A stretch of 32,369 bases of DNA from Granulicella sp. GTDB taxonomy: Bacteria > Acidobacteriota > Terriglobia > Terriglobales > Acidobacteriaceae. Below are positions 1-8,216 of the stretch, piece by piece (the stretch's first letter is position 1; each line of letters opens with the position of its first letter). Below the pieces are notes generated by a model that saw only the letters and a program-made list of their open reading frames with translations, was not told where the DNA came from and did no database searches. A program made the position numbers and the translations under genes. The stretch spans positions 1 to 32,369 of the forward strand of contig JANYER010000272.1 of assembly GCA_025359825.1 (NCBI GenBank), given 5' to 3'.

Positions 1-37
1 AGCGGGCCTGAGAGATCTCTCAGGCCTGCTATTTTTT
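1..37 (+). terminator. Rho-independent terminator of an upstream gene
   Basis: Bases 1-15 and 16-30 pair almost completely (one G-T wobble) to make a long GC-rich hairpin closing on GATC. A T-run follows at 32-37. This is the classic intrinsic terminator form. The terminated gene lies left of the window. The hairpin is nearly self-complementary, but the T-run lies only on the right side, so it should act on + strand transcripts. Confidence 0.85.
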
Positions 38-44
38 GTTCTTG

Positions 45-74
45 TTGACATAGTTTTGGTGCCGAACTTATAGT
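45..74 (+). promoter_or_regulatory. Sigma-70-type promoter for the cytochrome/PQQ operon
   Basis: A perfect -35 hexamer TTGACA (45-50) is followed after 18 bases by TATAGT (69-74), one base off the -10 consensus. Transcription would start near 81, leaving a leader of about 65 bases before the cytochrome start at 147. It sits directly after the terminator, so the four-gene operon is probably transcribed independently of upstream DNA. Confidence 0.7.
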
Positions 75-146
75 CGGTTGCAATGATTCTTTCTAAATCT
101 AGCGCGCAGAAGCGTTAAGCCAATCGTTTAAGGAAATGTACCCGCA

Positions 147-989
147 ATGAATTCGACTTCAAAGAGAGCTCTGCAGGTCGCATCGGTGCCTGCCGCCGTA
201 ATGCTGTTGCTGATCCCCGGTATTGCCGCGCAGAACCCTAATGGACAGGCGCGGCCACCCGTTACGGTTGGATCGCAAGGCCCCATCCCGGTGCATGCCA
301 AGTTCACGCCTGCCCAGATGGAGGCCGGTAGCACCCTGTTTCTACAGAACTGCGCGTTCTGTCATGGGAAGGATGCTGGCGGCGGCGAAAGCGGGCCGGA
401 CCTTACACGGTCGAAACTGGTGACGGCCGATAAGGCAGGTGAGGGAATCGGCGACGTGGTTCGAAATGGCCGAGTTGAAAAGGGTATGCCTCGATTTAAC
501 CTGGCGGATGCAGATTTATTGAATGTGGTGGCGTTTATCCACTATCAACAGGATGCCGCTCTCTCGCAGACCGGTACACGTAAAGGTGTGGATGAGTCCG
601 ATCTTAAGACCGGCAATGCAGCTGCCGGTAAGGCTTACTTTGAAGGTAAAGGTGGATGCGTGAAGTGCCACTCTGCTACTGGCAACCTGGCTGGCGTTGC
701 ATCGCGATTCTCAGGGCTGGGGTTGGAGCAGCAGATGCTCTATCCGCGGAATGCCAAGGCGACGATTACCGTAAAGACACGGTCGGGGGAGAGTCTGACT
801 GGGCCGCTGGCGTACCAGGACGAGTTCACGGTTGGACTGACAGATAAGTCCGGCACCTATCGATCGTGGCCCGCAGCCGCGGTGACCTTCAAGGTCGACC
901 GCCCGGCGGATGCCCATGTGGTGGCTATGAGCAAATACACGGACGACGACATCCACGATGTTCTCGCCTACATCCAGACCCTTAAGTAA
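147..989 (+). CDS. Periplasmic diheme c-type cytochrome
   Basis: This 280-residue protein has a signal peptide (hydrophobic core about 11-28, ending near AAQ). It has two covalent heme sites, CAFCH at 69-73 and CVKCH at 171-175. Met114 in GMPRF is the likely axial ligand of heme 1, and Met261 in a C-terminal helix that begins MSKYTDDDIHD is the candidate for heme 2. Between heme 2 and Met261 lies a segment of about 50 residues (about 205-257) rich in beta-type sequence, of the kind seen in cytochromes of Acidobacteria and Planctomycetes. An AAGG Shine-Dalgarno lies about 13 bases before the ATG. The PQQ dehydrogenase gene follows 34 bases downstream, so this is probably its periplasmic electron acceptor. 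The diheme call is directly visible; the partner role is inference. Confidence 0.88.
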   Translation: MNSTSKRALQVASVPAAVMLLLIPGIAAQNPNGQARPPVTVGSQGPIPVHAKFTPAQMEAGSTLFLQNCAFCHGKDAGGGESGPDLTRSKLVTADKAGEGIGDVVRNGRVEKGMPRFNLADADLLNVVAFIHYQQDAALSQTGTRKGVDESDLKTGNAAAGKAYFEGKGGCVKCHSATGNLAGVASRFSGLGLEQQMLYPRNAKATITVKTRSGESLTGPLAYQDEFTVGLTDKSGTYRSWPAAAVTFKVDRPADAHVVAMSKYTDDDIHDVLAYIQTLK

Positions 990-1023
990 GAAGCGATTTG
1001 ATTGACGGAGCCAGAGAGCCTTT

Positions 1024-2610
1024 ATGGGATGCATGAAAGCAGTTGGAGCTATAGTACTGGCCGCGAGCGTCGCGACCGCTGTGCCTTACGTGTCCGCGCA
1101 GAATGTAGATGCGGCAATGTTGAAGAATCCACCTAAAGATAGCTGGCCCGGATTCCATGGCGACTATAGCGGCCGTCGCCACAGCGCGCTGACACAAATC
1201 ACACCCGCCAACGTGAACGCTATCACGGTGAAGTGGGCGTTCCAGACACAGTTGAATGGCGCCCTGAAGGCCACGCCGATCCTTGTGGACGGGATTCTCT
1301 ACTTTACGATGCCGGACAATATATGGGCCATCGATGCGCGCAGCGGGCACCAGCTTTGGCGGTATACGGCACCTCCGAACAAGGCGTTCCATATTGGGCA
1401 GCGTGGCGTGTCCGTTTATAAAGACAAGCTGTATTACATGTCTTCGGACGCGCACCTGCTGGCACTCGACGCGAAGAAGGGGACGGTGCTGTGGGACAAG
1501 GTCGTTGCCGATTCCGGCAAGGGGCAGTGGGCGACCATGTCTCCGCTGATTGTTGGGAACCATGTGCTGGTAGGGGCTTCGGGCGACTTCGACAACCTGC
1601 AGGGATTTCTACGGGCGATTGACCCGGAGACGGGCGAGACGCAGTGGAATTGGTTCGCCACGCAGCCAGTAGGCACGCCGAAGATGACGACGGGTGGCAA
1701 TATCTGGATGACTGGGACGTACGATCCGGAGCAGAACCTGGTGTTCTTTGGGACCGGGAATCCGACGCCTGTGCTGAATGGCAAGGTTCGCCTGGGCGAC
1801 AACCTTTATACGTGCAGCATCGTTGCGATCAATCCGGATACGGGCAAGCTGGCGTGGGCGTTTCAGCCCTCTCCCCACGATACGCATGATTGGGATGCGT
1901 CTGAAGTTCCGGTGCTTGTGGATGGGATGTTTGAAGGCAAGCCGCGCAAGATGCTCATGCAGGCTTCGCGCAACGGGTACTTCTTTGTAGTGGACCGCAC
2001 GACCGGCAAGAGTTTGCTGACGACCAACTTTGGTCCGGTGAACTGGACGTTGGGGATCGATAAGGAAGGACGTCCAATTCCGAATCCGGCGAAGGAGCCT
2101 GCTCCAGATGGTCGCCTGATTGCGCCGGATGAGGGCGGAATGACGAACTACCGGTCGCCGAGCTTCGATCCGAAGACGGGGCTGTTTATTGTGAGCGCTT
2201 CGCCGAGCTATAGCTTGTATTTCTCCAAGCCTGCGGATGGTGCCTATGGATGGGCTGGTGCGGACTATGGCCTCTGGAGCGTCGGGGTGCTGGAGGCAAT
2301 CGACTATAAGACAGGCAAAGTTCGTTGGTCGCATGATCTTGGGCAACGTGCAGGATCGGGTGTGTTGACGACGGACTCCGGACTTACGTTTAGCGGCGAT
2401 AGTGCGGGTAACTTTCTGGCGCTGGATACGGCCACTGGCAAGACTCTGTGGCATGCGGGCTCCGGCTCGCAGATCGCTTCGACACCCATCACGTATGAGC
2501 TGGATGGACATCAGGTCGTCCTGTTGAGCGGCGGCGGCGTGCTGTATGCGTGGGGACTTCCGGACAGGGCCGTGGCAGCTGCCACGGTGAACAAGACTGC
2601 TTCCAAGTAA
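1024..2610 (+). CDS. PQQ-dependent dehydrogenase, methanol/ethanol-type family
   Basis: A 528-residue exported quinoprotein with a signal peptide (about 1-25, ending VSAQ). Repeated beta-propeller W-motifs are visible, such as WAIDARSGHQLW, LLALDAKKGTVLWD and VAINPDTGKLAW. Family active-site landmarks are present: GTGNP (243-247, the Ca-binding Asn) and HDTHDWD (285-291, holding the catalytic Asp). The vicinal Cys-Cys pair typical of methanol and ethanol dehydrogenases is absent: the site before the RG motif reads IGQRG (124-128). The Glu-bearing motif is also altered to GDFDN. At 528 residues it is shorter than typical members (about 560-600). It should oxidise an alcohol or sugar in the periplasm and pass electrons to the upstream cytochrome. 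The substrate is unknown. The start could also be the ATG at 1033. Confidence 0.85.
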   Translation: MGCMKAVGAIVLAASVATAVPYVSAQNVDAAMLKNPPKDSWPGFHGDYSGRRHSALTQITPANVNAITVKWAFQTQLNGALKATPILVDGILYFTMPDNIWAIDARSGHQLWRYTAPPNKAFHIGQRGVSVYKDKLYYMSSDAHLLALDAKKGTVLWDKVVADSGKGQWATMSPLIVGNHVLVGASGDFDNLQGFLRAIDPETGETQWNWFATQPVGTPKMTTGGNIWMTGTYDPEQNLVFFGTGNPTPVLNGKVRLGDNLYTCSIVAINPDTGKLAWAFQPSPHDTHDWDASEVPVLVDGMFEGKPRKMLMQASRNGYFFVVDRTTGKSLLTTNFGPVNWTLGIDKEGRPIPNPAKEPAPDGRLIAPDEGGMTNYRSPSFDPKTGLFIVSASPSYSLYFSKPADGAYGWAGADYGLWSVGVLEAIDYKTGKVRWSHDLGQRAGSGVLTTDSGLTFSGDSAGNFLALDTATGKTLWHAGSGSQIASTPITYELDGHQVVLLSGGGVLYAWGLPDRAVAAATVNKTASK

Positions 2611-2634
2611 CTCCGAACAGGTGAGGTAAGACCG

Positions 2635-3642
2635 ATGAAGAAGTGGCTCTGCGCATTGGTAGTCAGCGTGGTTTGGATTCAGGCAGCAGGCGCAATGGCC
2701 GCCACACACATCAAAGTACTGCTACTGGACGGCGAGAGTGGAGGCCCGTACCACAACTGGAAGGCGGAGACGCCGATCCTGAAGATGGAGTTGGAGGAGA
2801 CGGGGCTGTTCGACGTCGACGTGTTGACGGCGCCTCCCGCTGCGGGGGACTTTAGCCAGTTCCATCCTGAATGGAAGAAGTACCAGGTAGTGGTTTTCAA
2901 CTATGACGCGCCGGATGAACGCTGGTCGAGCGAGGTGAAGGACTCGTTTGAACAGTACATCAAGCAGGGCGGCGGGCTGGTGACAACGCATGCGTCAGAC
3001 AATGCCTTTCCGAAGTGGCAGGCGTACAACGAGATGATTGGCATTGGTGGGTGGCGCGGGCGTACGGAAACCGCAGGTCCTTACGTCTATTACAAAGATG
3101 GCAAGCAGGTGGCAGATGACAAGCCGGGCCGTGCAGGAAACCATGGGCTACGTATTCCGTTCAAAGTGAGGGTGCAGGATCCGACCCATCCGATTATGAA
3201 GGGCCTGCCGAAGATGTGGATGCATCAGGGCGATGAGCTCTATTCGAAGCTGCGCGGACCTGGAAAGATGACGGTGCTGGCGACTGCGTACTCAGACCCT
3301 GCGAATCGTGGGACCGGCTTCGATGAGCCACAGTTGATGGTGTCGCAGTGGGGCAAAGGGCGCATCTTCCATACGACGTTTGGGCATGATGTGATGGCAC
3401 TTAGCTCCGTCGATTCGATTGTGACCTTTCAGCGAGGGACGGAGTGGGCGGCGACTGGCAAGGTAACGCAGCCTGTGCCAGCTTCTTTCCCGACTGCGAA
3501 CTCAGTAAGCTATCGCGCTGACATCGCAGTAAAAGATCCTAATGCTGGCAAAGGTATGAATGTGTTCGATGCACCACCACCGCCCCGTCCTTCTGGCGCA
3601 CCCGGTGAACCGATGCCACCAGCCACCACGCCGCCGAGATAA
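2635..3642 (+). CDS. Exported ThuA-domain protein
   Basis: A 335-residue protein with a signal peptide (about 1-23, ending AMAA) and one ThuA domain of the class I glutamine-amidotransferase-like fold. Visible family segments are KVLLLDGESGGPYHNW near the start, VVFNYDAPDERW, GGGLVTTHASDNAFPKW and, near 246-252, HTTFGHD. The C-terminus is a Pro-rich tail (PPPPRPSGAPGE type), perhaps a surface linker. The start is set by GTGAGG 8 bases before the ATG. It lies 24 bases after the PQQ dehydrogenase in the same operon. ThuA is named from rhizobial trehalose utilisation, where ThuA/ThuB act on 3-keto disaccharides. A role on an oxidised sugar made by the neighbouring dehydrogenase is inference. Confidence 0.8.
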   Translation: MKKWLCALVVSVVWIQAAGAMAATHIKVLLLDGESGGPYHNWKAETPILKMELEETGLFDVDVLTAPPAAGDFSQFHPEWKKYQVVVFNYDAPDERWSSEVKDSFEQYIKQGGGLVTTHASDNAFPKWQAYNEMIGIGGWRGRTETAGPYVYYKDGKQVADDKPGRAGNHGLRIPFKVRVQDPTHPIMKGLPKMWMHQGDELYSKLRGPGKMTVLATAYSDPANRGTGFDEPQLMVSQWGKGRIFHTTFGHDVMALSSVDSIVTFQRGTEWAATGKVTQPVPASFPTANSVSYRADIAVKDPNAGKGMNVFDAPPPPRPSGAPGEPMPPATTPPR

Positions 3643-3686
3643 GCTAGCTTGGTACTAAGAAATTCGGGGAGAGACAGAGCATCGAC

Positions 3687-4748
3687 ATGAAGACGATTAA
3701 GGGACCTGGAATCTTTCTCGCCCAGTTTGCTGGAGACGAAGCACCATATAACTCGCTAAGCGATATCTGTGGCTGGGCTGCTGGACTAGGATTTAAAGGG
3801 ATACAGATTCCGAGCTGGGATGGCCGCTTCTTTGATCTAGAGCAAGCTGCTGAGAGCAAGACCTACTGCGATGAAATTCGCGGCACGATCGCAAAGCACG
3901 GTCTGGAGCTGACTGAGCTTTCCACGCATCTTCAAGGGCAGCTGGTGGCTGTGCATCCAGCGTACGATGCTTTGTTCGACGGCTTTGCGCCTGCTGCGGT
4001 GCATGGTGCACCAGTTGAGCGGATGAAGTGGGCGATCGAGCAGCTCCACTTTGCTGCGAAGGCCTCGCGCAATCTTGGGTTGGACCGTCATGCTACGTTT
4101 TCCGGTGCTTTGGCCTGGCCTTATCTCTATCCGTGGCCGCAACGCCCGGCAGGTTTGGTGGAGACTGCATTTCAAGAGTTGGCGAATCGGTGGAAGCCGA
4201 TCCTTGATGTCTTTGAGGAGAATGGCGTCGATCTTTGCTACGAGATTCATCCGGGTGAAGACCTGCATGATGGGTCTTCGTTCGAGATGTTTCTGGAACT
4301 GGTGAAGGGGCATCCGCGCTGCAACCTGTTGTTTGATCCGAGCCACTTCGTACTGCAGCAGTTGGACTATCTGGAGTACATCGATCTTTATCATGACCGC
4401 ATCAAGATGTTCCATGTGAAGGACGCTGAGTTTCGGCCTTCAGGACGACAGGGCGTGTACGGCGGGTTCCAGTCGTGGGCCAACCGTGCGGGCCGCTTCC
4501 GCTCTCTGGGTGACGGGCAGGTAGATTTTGGCTCGATCTTCTCGAAGCTGACGCAGTATGGCTTTGATGGCTGGGCGGTGATGGAGTGGGAGTGCTGCAT
4601 CAAGAGCTCGGAGCAGGGAGCACGCGAAGGCGCACCGTTTATCCAGAAGCACATCATTGAGACGGCGACGAAGGCGTTCGATGACTTTGCGGGCGCCGGG
4701 ACGGACCAGCAGATGCTGAACCAACTTCTGGGTCTGAAAAAAAGCTAA
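3687..4748 (+). CDS. Sugar phosphate isomerase/epimerase-like TIM-barrel protein
   Basis: A 353-residue protein without a signal peptide, of the xylose-isomerase-like TIM-barrel (AP_endonuc_2) family. The four metal ligands expected for this fold are visible: Glu186 in YEIHPGE, Asp217 in FDPSHF, His243 in MFHVKDAE and Glu300 in VMEWE. It is the last gene of the cytochrome-PQQ-ThuA operon, 44 bases after thuA-like, with GGGGAGAGA upstream of the ATG. Members act on phosphorylated or free sugars as isomerases or epimerases, and some cleave 3-keto-glycosides by elimination, which would suit the oxidative context here. The exact substrate cannot be told from sequence. Unlike the three genes before it, it is predicted cytoplasmic. 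Confidence 0.82.
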   Translation: MKTIKGPGIFLAQFAGDEAPYNSLSDICGWAAGLGFKGIQIPSWDGRFFDLEQAAESKTYCDEIRGTIAKHGLELTELSTHLQGQLVAVHPAYDALFDGFAPAAVHGAPVERMKWAIEQLHFAAKASRNLGLDRHATFSGALAWPYLYPWPQRPAGLVETAFQELANRWKPILDVFEENGVDLCYEIHPGEDLHDGSSFEMFLELVKGHPRCNLLFDPSHFVLQQLDYLEYIDLYHDRIKMFHVKDAEFRPSGRQGVYGGFQSWANRAGRFRSLGDGQVDFGSIFSKLTQYGFDGWAVMEWECCIKSSEQGAREGAPFIQKHIIETATKAFDDFAGAGTDQQMLNQLLGLKKS

Positions 4749-5004
4749 TGCGTGAGTGAGGCATCTGGGAGAAAGCTTCGCTTGGGTAGGGTGGGCGGTG
4801 GCCCCAGATATGTGCAGCCTCATCAGGACCGGGCAGAGTTGGTGACGGCACGATTGGAAGAGCGTCAGTGGTTCGGCTGAGCTGTCGCGGAGAATTGCCT
4901 CGACCGCTCCGAAGCTGACATGTGGGCTATCATCACACCATATGCAACAACTCTGTTCGCAATTCATTTCGTATTTTGAATGTGGAACGATAGGCTCTTT
5001 GGCG
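4749..5004. other. Intergenic region with nested inverted repeats and a G-rich stretch
   Basis: No convincing gene is seen. A perfect 7-base inverted repeat (ATCTGGG 4763-4769 with CCCAGAT 4803-4809) encloses a small AAGC-TTC-GCTT hairpin and a G-rich run with GGGTAGGGTGGG. A second imperfect stem pairs GTCAG(4864-4868)+TTCGG(4872-4876) with CCGAA(4909-4913)+CTGAC(4915-4919). ATTCA/TGAAT half-sites at 4962-4966 and 4977-4981 lie upstream of the xylB promoter and could be an operator, weakly. These may be the 3' end of the upstream operon or a dispersed intergenic repeat. Confidence 0.45.
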
Positions 5005-5034
5005 TTGACAAGTTGAAGTAACGCTCTATATATT
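5005..5034 (+). promoter_or_regulatory. Promoter for xylB-xylA
   Basis: A perfect TTGACA (5005-5010) is followed by TATATA (5027-5032, spacer 16) or the overlapping TATATT (5029-5034, spacer 18). Transcription near 5040 gives a leader of about 80 bases ending in GGAG, 7 bases before the xylB ATG. This separates the xylose pair from the upstream oxidation operon. Confidence 0.65.
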
Positions 5035-5120
5035 TTTGGACGGAAACTTAATATAGCCCCTACATCCCGGGAAGGCAAACGAGTGTATTCAGAGTTTATT
5101 TTTTTCAACGGAGCGCTGCT

Positions 5121-6599
5121 ATGTACCTGGGAATAGATTGCGGCACCCAAGGTACGAAGGCGCTTCTGATGACTGCCGATGGGGTTGCCCATGGGCGAGG
5201 GTATGCCGCCCACCAACTGATCGAGCGACCGACCGGAGCGAGAGAGCAGGATCCGCACTGGTGGGTCGATGCCATGCGCACAAGCATCAGGCAGGCTGTT
5301 GGGCTGCGGGGCGGTGAGGTATTGGCGATTGGTGTCTCGGGCCAGCAGCATGGGCTGGTTGTTCTGGATGAGGCCAAGCAGGTCATCAGACCGGCGAAGC
5401 TGTGGAACGATACGGAGACTGCGCCACAGAACGCAGCGCTGGTGGAGCGGCTAGGCGGCAAGAGTGCCGTGATGCAGCGATTTGGGATTCTTCCGTTGAC
5501 GGGATACACGGTCTCCAAACTCCTGTGGTTGAAGGAATGCGAGCCGGAGAACTTCAGCCGGATTCGCCACATTCTGTTGCCGCATGAGTATCTGAATTTC
5601 TGGCTGACGGGAAAGATATGCGCGGAGTATGGCGACGCCTCGGGGACGGCGTTCTTCGATGTGCGGACGCGCTCCTGGATACGAGAGATTCTGGATGAGA
5701 TCGATGGCGGGACGGGGCAATTGGCTGCGAGCCTGCCACCGCTGCTCTCGGCTGAAGAGATGGTGGGTGTAGTACGCGCGGAGGTTGCTGCGGAGTTGTC
5801 GCTTTCGCCGGGGTGCATGGTCTCGACCGGCGGTGGAGACAACATGATGGGCGCGATCGGAACGGGCAATGTACGCGAAGGGATCGTGACACTGAGCTTG
5901 GGGACCTCGTCGACGGTCTATTCGTTTCGGGACCAGCCGAGTGAGATGGATGCGAGCGTTGCGCCGTTCTGCTCCTCGTCGGGTGGATGGCTTCCGCTGG
6001 TGTGCACGATGAATGCGACCAACGTTATTACCCAGGCCTTGAAGGTGCTGGGTAAGAGTGTCGACGATATCGATCCGGTGCTGGCTTCGACTGTGCCGGG
6101 AGCGGACGGCATCACGTTTCTGCCGTTCCTGAATGGAGAGCGGACGCCCGATCTGCCGACTGCGCAGGGTAGCGTCTTTGGGCTTTCGGCTACTAATTTT
6201 TCTGCAGACAACTTTCTGAGGAGCTTGATTGAGGGCGTGACCTTTGGGATTCTGAACGGGCTGCAACTGATTTTGCAGGGCGCACCTGCTACGACGATTC
6301 AGCTGATCGGCGGTGGTGCCCGGTCAAAGGAGTGGCGGCAGATGCTAGCCGACGCGACGGGAGCGTTAGTGCAGATTCCGCTAGAGGAAGAGGCGGGTTG
6401 TCTGGGCGCTGTGATCCAGGCCATTTACGCGTACGACCACTCCAAGGGGACTGCTCCAAGCTTTGCCGATCTTTCAAAACGGCTGGTGAAGATCGACGAG
6501 GAAAAGACCGTTCTTGCACGACCGGAGAATCTGGAGCTGTATCGTGTGGCGCGGGAGAGATACAACCAGACCCTTGCGGCACAGTATCCAGACCGATGA
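5121..6599 (+). CDS. xylB: Xylulokinase
   Basis: A 492-residue FGGY-family kinase, close to the usual length of XylB. It phosphorylates D-xylulose to D-xylulose 5-phosphate with ATP in the cytoplasm. The N-terminal phosphate-binding motif YLGIDCGTQGTKA (2-14) is followed by GVSGQQHGLVVLDE, the FGGY-like segment DASGTAFFDVRTRSW, and TGGGDNMMGAIG with the catalytic base Asp240. The C-terminal ATPase-fold part has LIGGGARSKEWRQMLAD. The start is fixed by GGAG 7 bases before the ATG. xylA begins 66 bases downstream, and the pair is preceded by its own promoter. No regulator of the XylR or ROK type is seen nearby. Confidence 0.95.
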   Translation: MYLGIDCGTQGTKALLMTADGVAHGRGYAAHQLIERPTGAREQDPHWWVDAMRTSIRQAVGLRGGEVLAIGVSGQQHGLVVLDEAKQVIRPAKLWNDTETAPQNAALVERLGGKSAVMQRFGILPLTGYTVSKLLWLKECEPENFSRIRHILLPHEYLNFWLTGKICAEYGDASGTAFFDVRTRSWIREILDEIDGGTGQLAASLPPLLSAEEMVGVVRAEVAAELSLSPGCMVSTGGGDNMMGAIGTGNVREGIVTLSLGTSSTVYSFRDQPSEMDASVAPFCSSSGGWLPLVCTMNATNVITQALKVLGKSVDDIDPVLASTVPGADGITFLPFLNGERTPDLPTAQGSVFGLSATNFSADNFLRSLIEGVTFGILNGLQLILQGAPATTIQLIGGGARSKEWRQMLADATGALVQIPLEEEAGCLGAVIQAIYAYDHSKGTAPSFADLSKRLVKIDEEKTVLARPENLELYRVARERYNQTLAAQYPDR

Positions 6600-6665
6600 G
6601 TAGACTCTCGTGCATGAAGCGAGGGCATTCCACTATTGCTTCTATGAAACAGATTGGAGATTCGC

Positions 6666-7997
6666 TTGGCTGATACAGTTTTCAGCAATTTTTCTACGGT
6701 GAAGTTTGAAGGTGCAACTAGCTCGAACCCGCTTGCCTACCAGTTCTACGACGCCGACAAGGTGGTATTGGGTAAGCCCTTGAGCGAGCATCTTCGTTTT
6801 TCGGTGGCATACTGGCACTCGTTTGCGATGACGGGGGGCGACCCATTTGGCGGGGCTACGATTCATCGACCATGGATGGCAGCGGGTGATGCGATTGCTC
6901 AGGCTAAGGTGAAGGCGGATGCGGCGTTTGAACTGTGTCGCGTATTGGATCTGCCTTTCTTTGCGTTCCATGATGCGGACATTGCTCCGGCGGATGAAAG
7001 CCTGGGCCAGACGCTGCGCAACTTCCATACTATCGTCGACTATCTGGATGAAAAGATGAGCCAGTCGAAGACGAAGCTGCTTTGGGGAACGGCGAATCTG
7101 TTTTCGCATTCGCGGTTTATGGCGGGCGCTTCGACGAACCCCGATCCGGATGTGTTCTCGTGGTGCGCGGCGACGGTGAAGCACTGCATGGACGCGACGA
7201 TGCAGTTGGGTGGATCGAACTATGTTCTGTGGGGCGGGCGCGAGGGATATGAGACGCTGCTGAACACGGATATGAAGCAGGAGTTGGAGCAGATGGGGCG
7301 CTTCCTCTCGCTGGTGGTGGAGTACAAGCACAAGATTGGATTTAAGGGACAGATACTGGTTGAGCCGAAGCCGAAGGAGCCTACCGCCCATCAGTACGAC
7401 TTCGACACGGCTACGGTGTTTGGGTTTCTGAAACGGTTCGGCCTGGAGAATGAGGTGCGGGTGAATCTGGAGGCCAACCACGCAACGCTGGCAGGGCATA
7501 CCTTCGAGCATGAGATTGCTACGGCTGGGGCGCTGGGGATTTTGGGCTCTCTGGATATCAATCGTGGCGACCCGTTGCTGGGCTGGGACACGGACCAGTT
7601 TCCGAATGATCTATGGTCGTTGACGCTTTCGATGTATCACGTCATCAAGGCCGGTGGTCTCGGCCTGGGTGGATGCAACTTCGATGCGAAGGTGCGGCGG
7701 CAGAGCTTTACACCCGAGGACCTAGTACACGCACATGTAGGTGGAGTGGACCTATGTGCGCGCGCGTTTTTGAGCGCTGCCAACCTGATTGAAGAGGGGC
7801 AGTATGATGCCTTGCTTACAGACCGCTATGCCGGATGGAAGACGCCTGAGGCGCAGGCGATGTTGCGTGGGCAGCGGTCGCTGGAGGAGATTGCTGCGAA
7901 AGCGGAGCTGGATGAGATTTGCCCGCTGCCACAGTCTGGGAAACAAGAGCGGATTGAAAACCTGTTGGCGCGGAAGATCTACACTCTGCCGTATTAA
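6666..7997 (+). CDS. xylA: Xylose isomerase (class II)
   Basis: Converts D-xylose to D-xylulose in the cytoplasm with divalent metals; XylB then phosphorylates the product. I place the start at the TTG at 6666 because GGAG (6656-6659) sits 6 bases before it and the N-terminus then matches the family; a TTG at 6654 in frame has no ribosome site. The product is 443 residues, typical of class II. His102 (FHDAD) is the ring-opening base. Metal ligands Glu233 (LVEPKPKEP), Glu269 and His272 (NLEANH), Asp297 (DINRGDP), and Asp308/Asp310 (WDTDQFP) are all visible. The TTG start should lower translation relative to xylB. Nothing is missing in the active site. Confidence 0.95.
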   Translation: MADTVFSNFSTVKFEGATSSNPLAYQFYDADKVVLGKPLSEHLRFSVAYWHSFAMTGGDPFGGATIHRPWMAAGDAIAQAKVKADAAFELCRVLDLPFFAFHDADIAPADESLGQTLRNFHTIVDYLDEKMSQSKTKLLWGTANLFSHSRFMAGASTNPDPDVFSWCAATVKHCMDATMQLGGSNYVLWGGREGYETLLNTDMKQELEQMGRFLSLVVEYKHKIGFKGQILVEPKPKEPTAHQYDFDTATVFGFLKRFGLENEVRVNLEANHATLAGHTFEHEIATAGALGILGSLDINRGDPLLGWDTDQFPNDLWSLTLSMYHVIKAGGLGLGGCNFDAKVRRQSFTPEDLVHAHVGGVDLCARAFLSAANLIEEGQYDALLTDRYAGWKTPEAQAMLRGQRSLEEIAAKAELDEICPLPQSGKQERIENLLARKIYTLPY

Positions 7998-8018
7998 GTG
8001 CAGGCGGTATTCTTCGCG

Positions 8019-8039
8019 GCAGACGCACGTACGTCTTGC
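8019..8039 (+). terminator. Weak stem-loop after xylA
   Basis: AGACG (8021-8025) pairs with CGTCT (8032-8036) around a 6-base loop, and flanking GC bases extend it with one bulge. It lies about 20 bases past the xylA stop in the 219-base gap between converging genes. There is no T-run, so it may be a pause or RNA-end structure rather than a true intrinsic terminator. I see no gene in 7998-8216. Confidence 0.3.
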
Positions 8040-8216
8040 ACCGGCAGGGAGGCTTAGGGCGGTTTCCCTGTTGCTGTGGAGTGGATGCCATCGTTCAGTA
8101 CCGTCTTCCTTGAGAGAAAACGGCCACGAAAGTGAAACCTCCCCTGTACCCCACAGGAAAACCGCTCTAGTTGTCGACGCAAGCGACGAGGCAACCAAAT
8201 AAAAAGCTAGCAGCCA

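Noticed and set aside
1609-2709. Long open frame of 366 codons on the minus strand
   Set aside because: It lies fully opposite the PQQ dehydrogenase, which has clear motifs; the product is Arg/His-rich with no family likeness, typical of a shadow in GC-rich DNA.
4962-4981. ATTCA/TGAAT half-sites as a xylose operator
   Set aside because: Only 5-base arms with 10 bases between, AT-rich context, and no regulator gene nearby; kept only as a note in the intergenic entry.
4440-5351. 303-codon minus-strand frame across the 4749-5120 gap
   Set aside because: It spans the ends of two good genes and the xylB promoter and has no recognisable domain or ribosome site.
6644-6673. Nine-codon frame MKQIGDSLG overlapping the xylA start, possible leader peptide
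   Set aside because: No ribosome site, no repeated codons for attenuation; it is most likely chance.
6642-7511. 289-codon minus-strand frame opposite xylA
   Set aside because: Arg/His/Gln-rich mirror of xylA codon bias; no motif.
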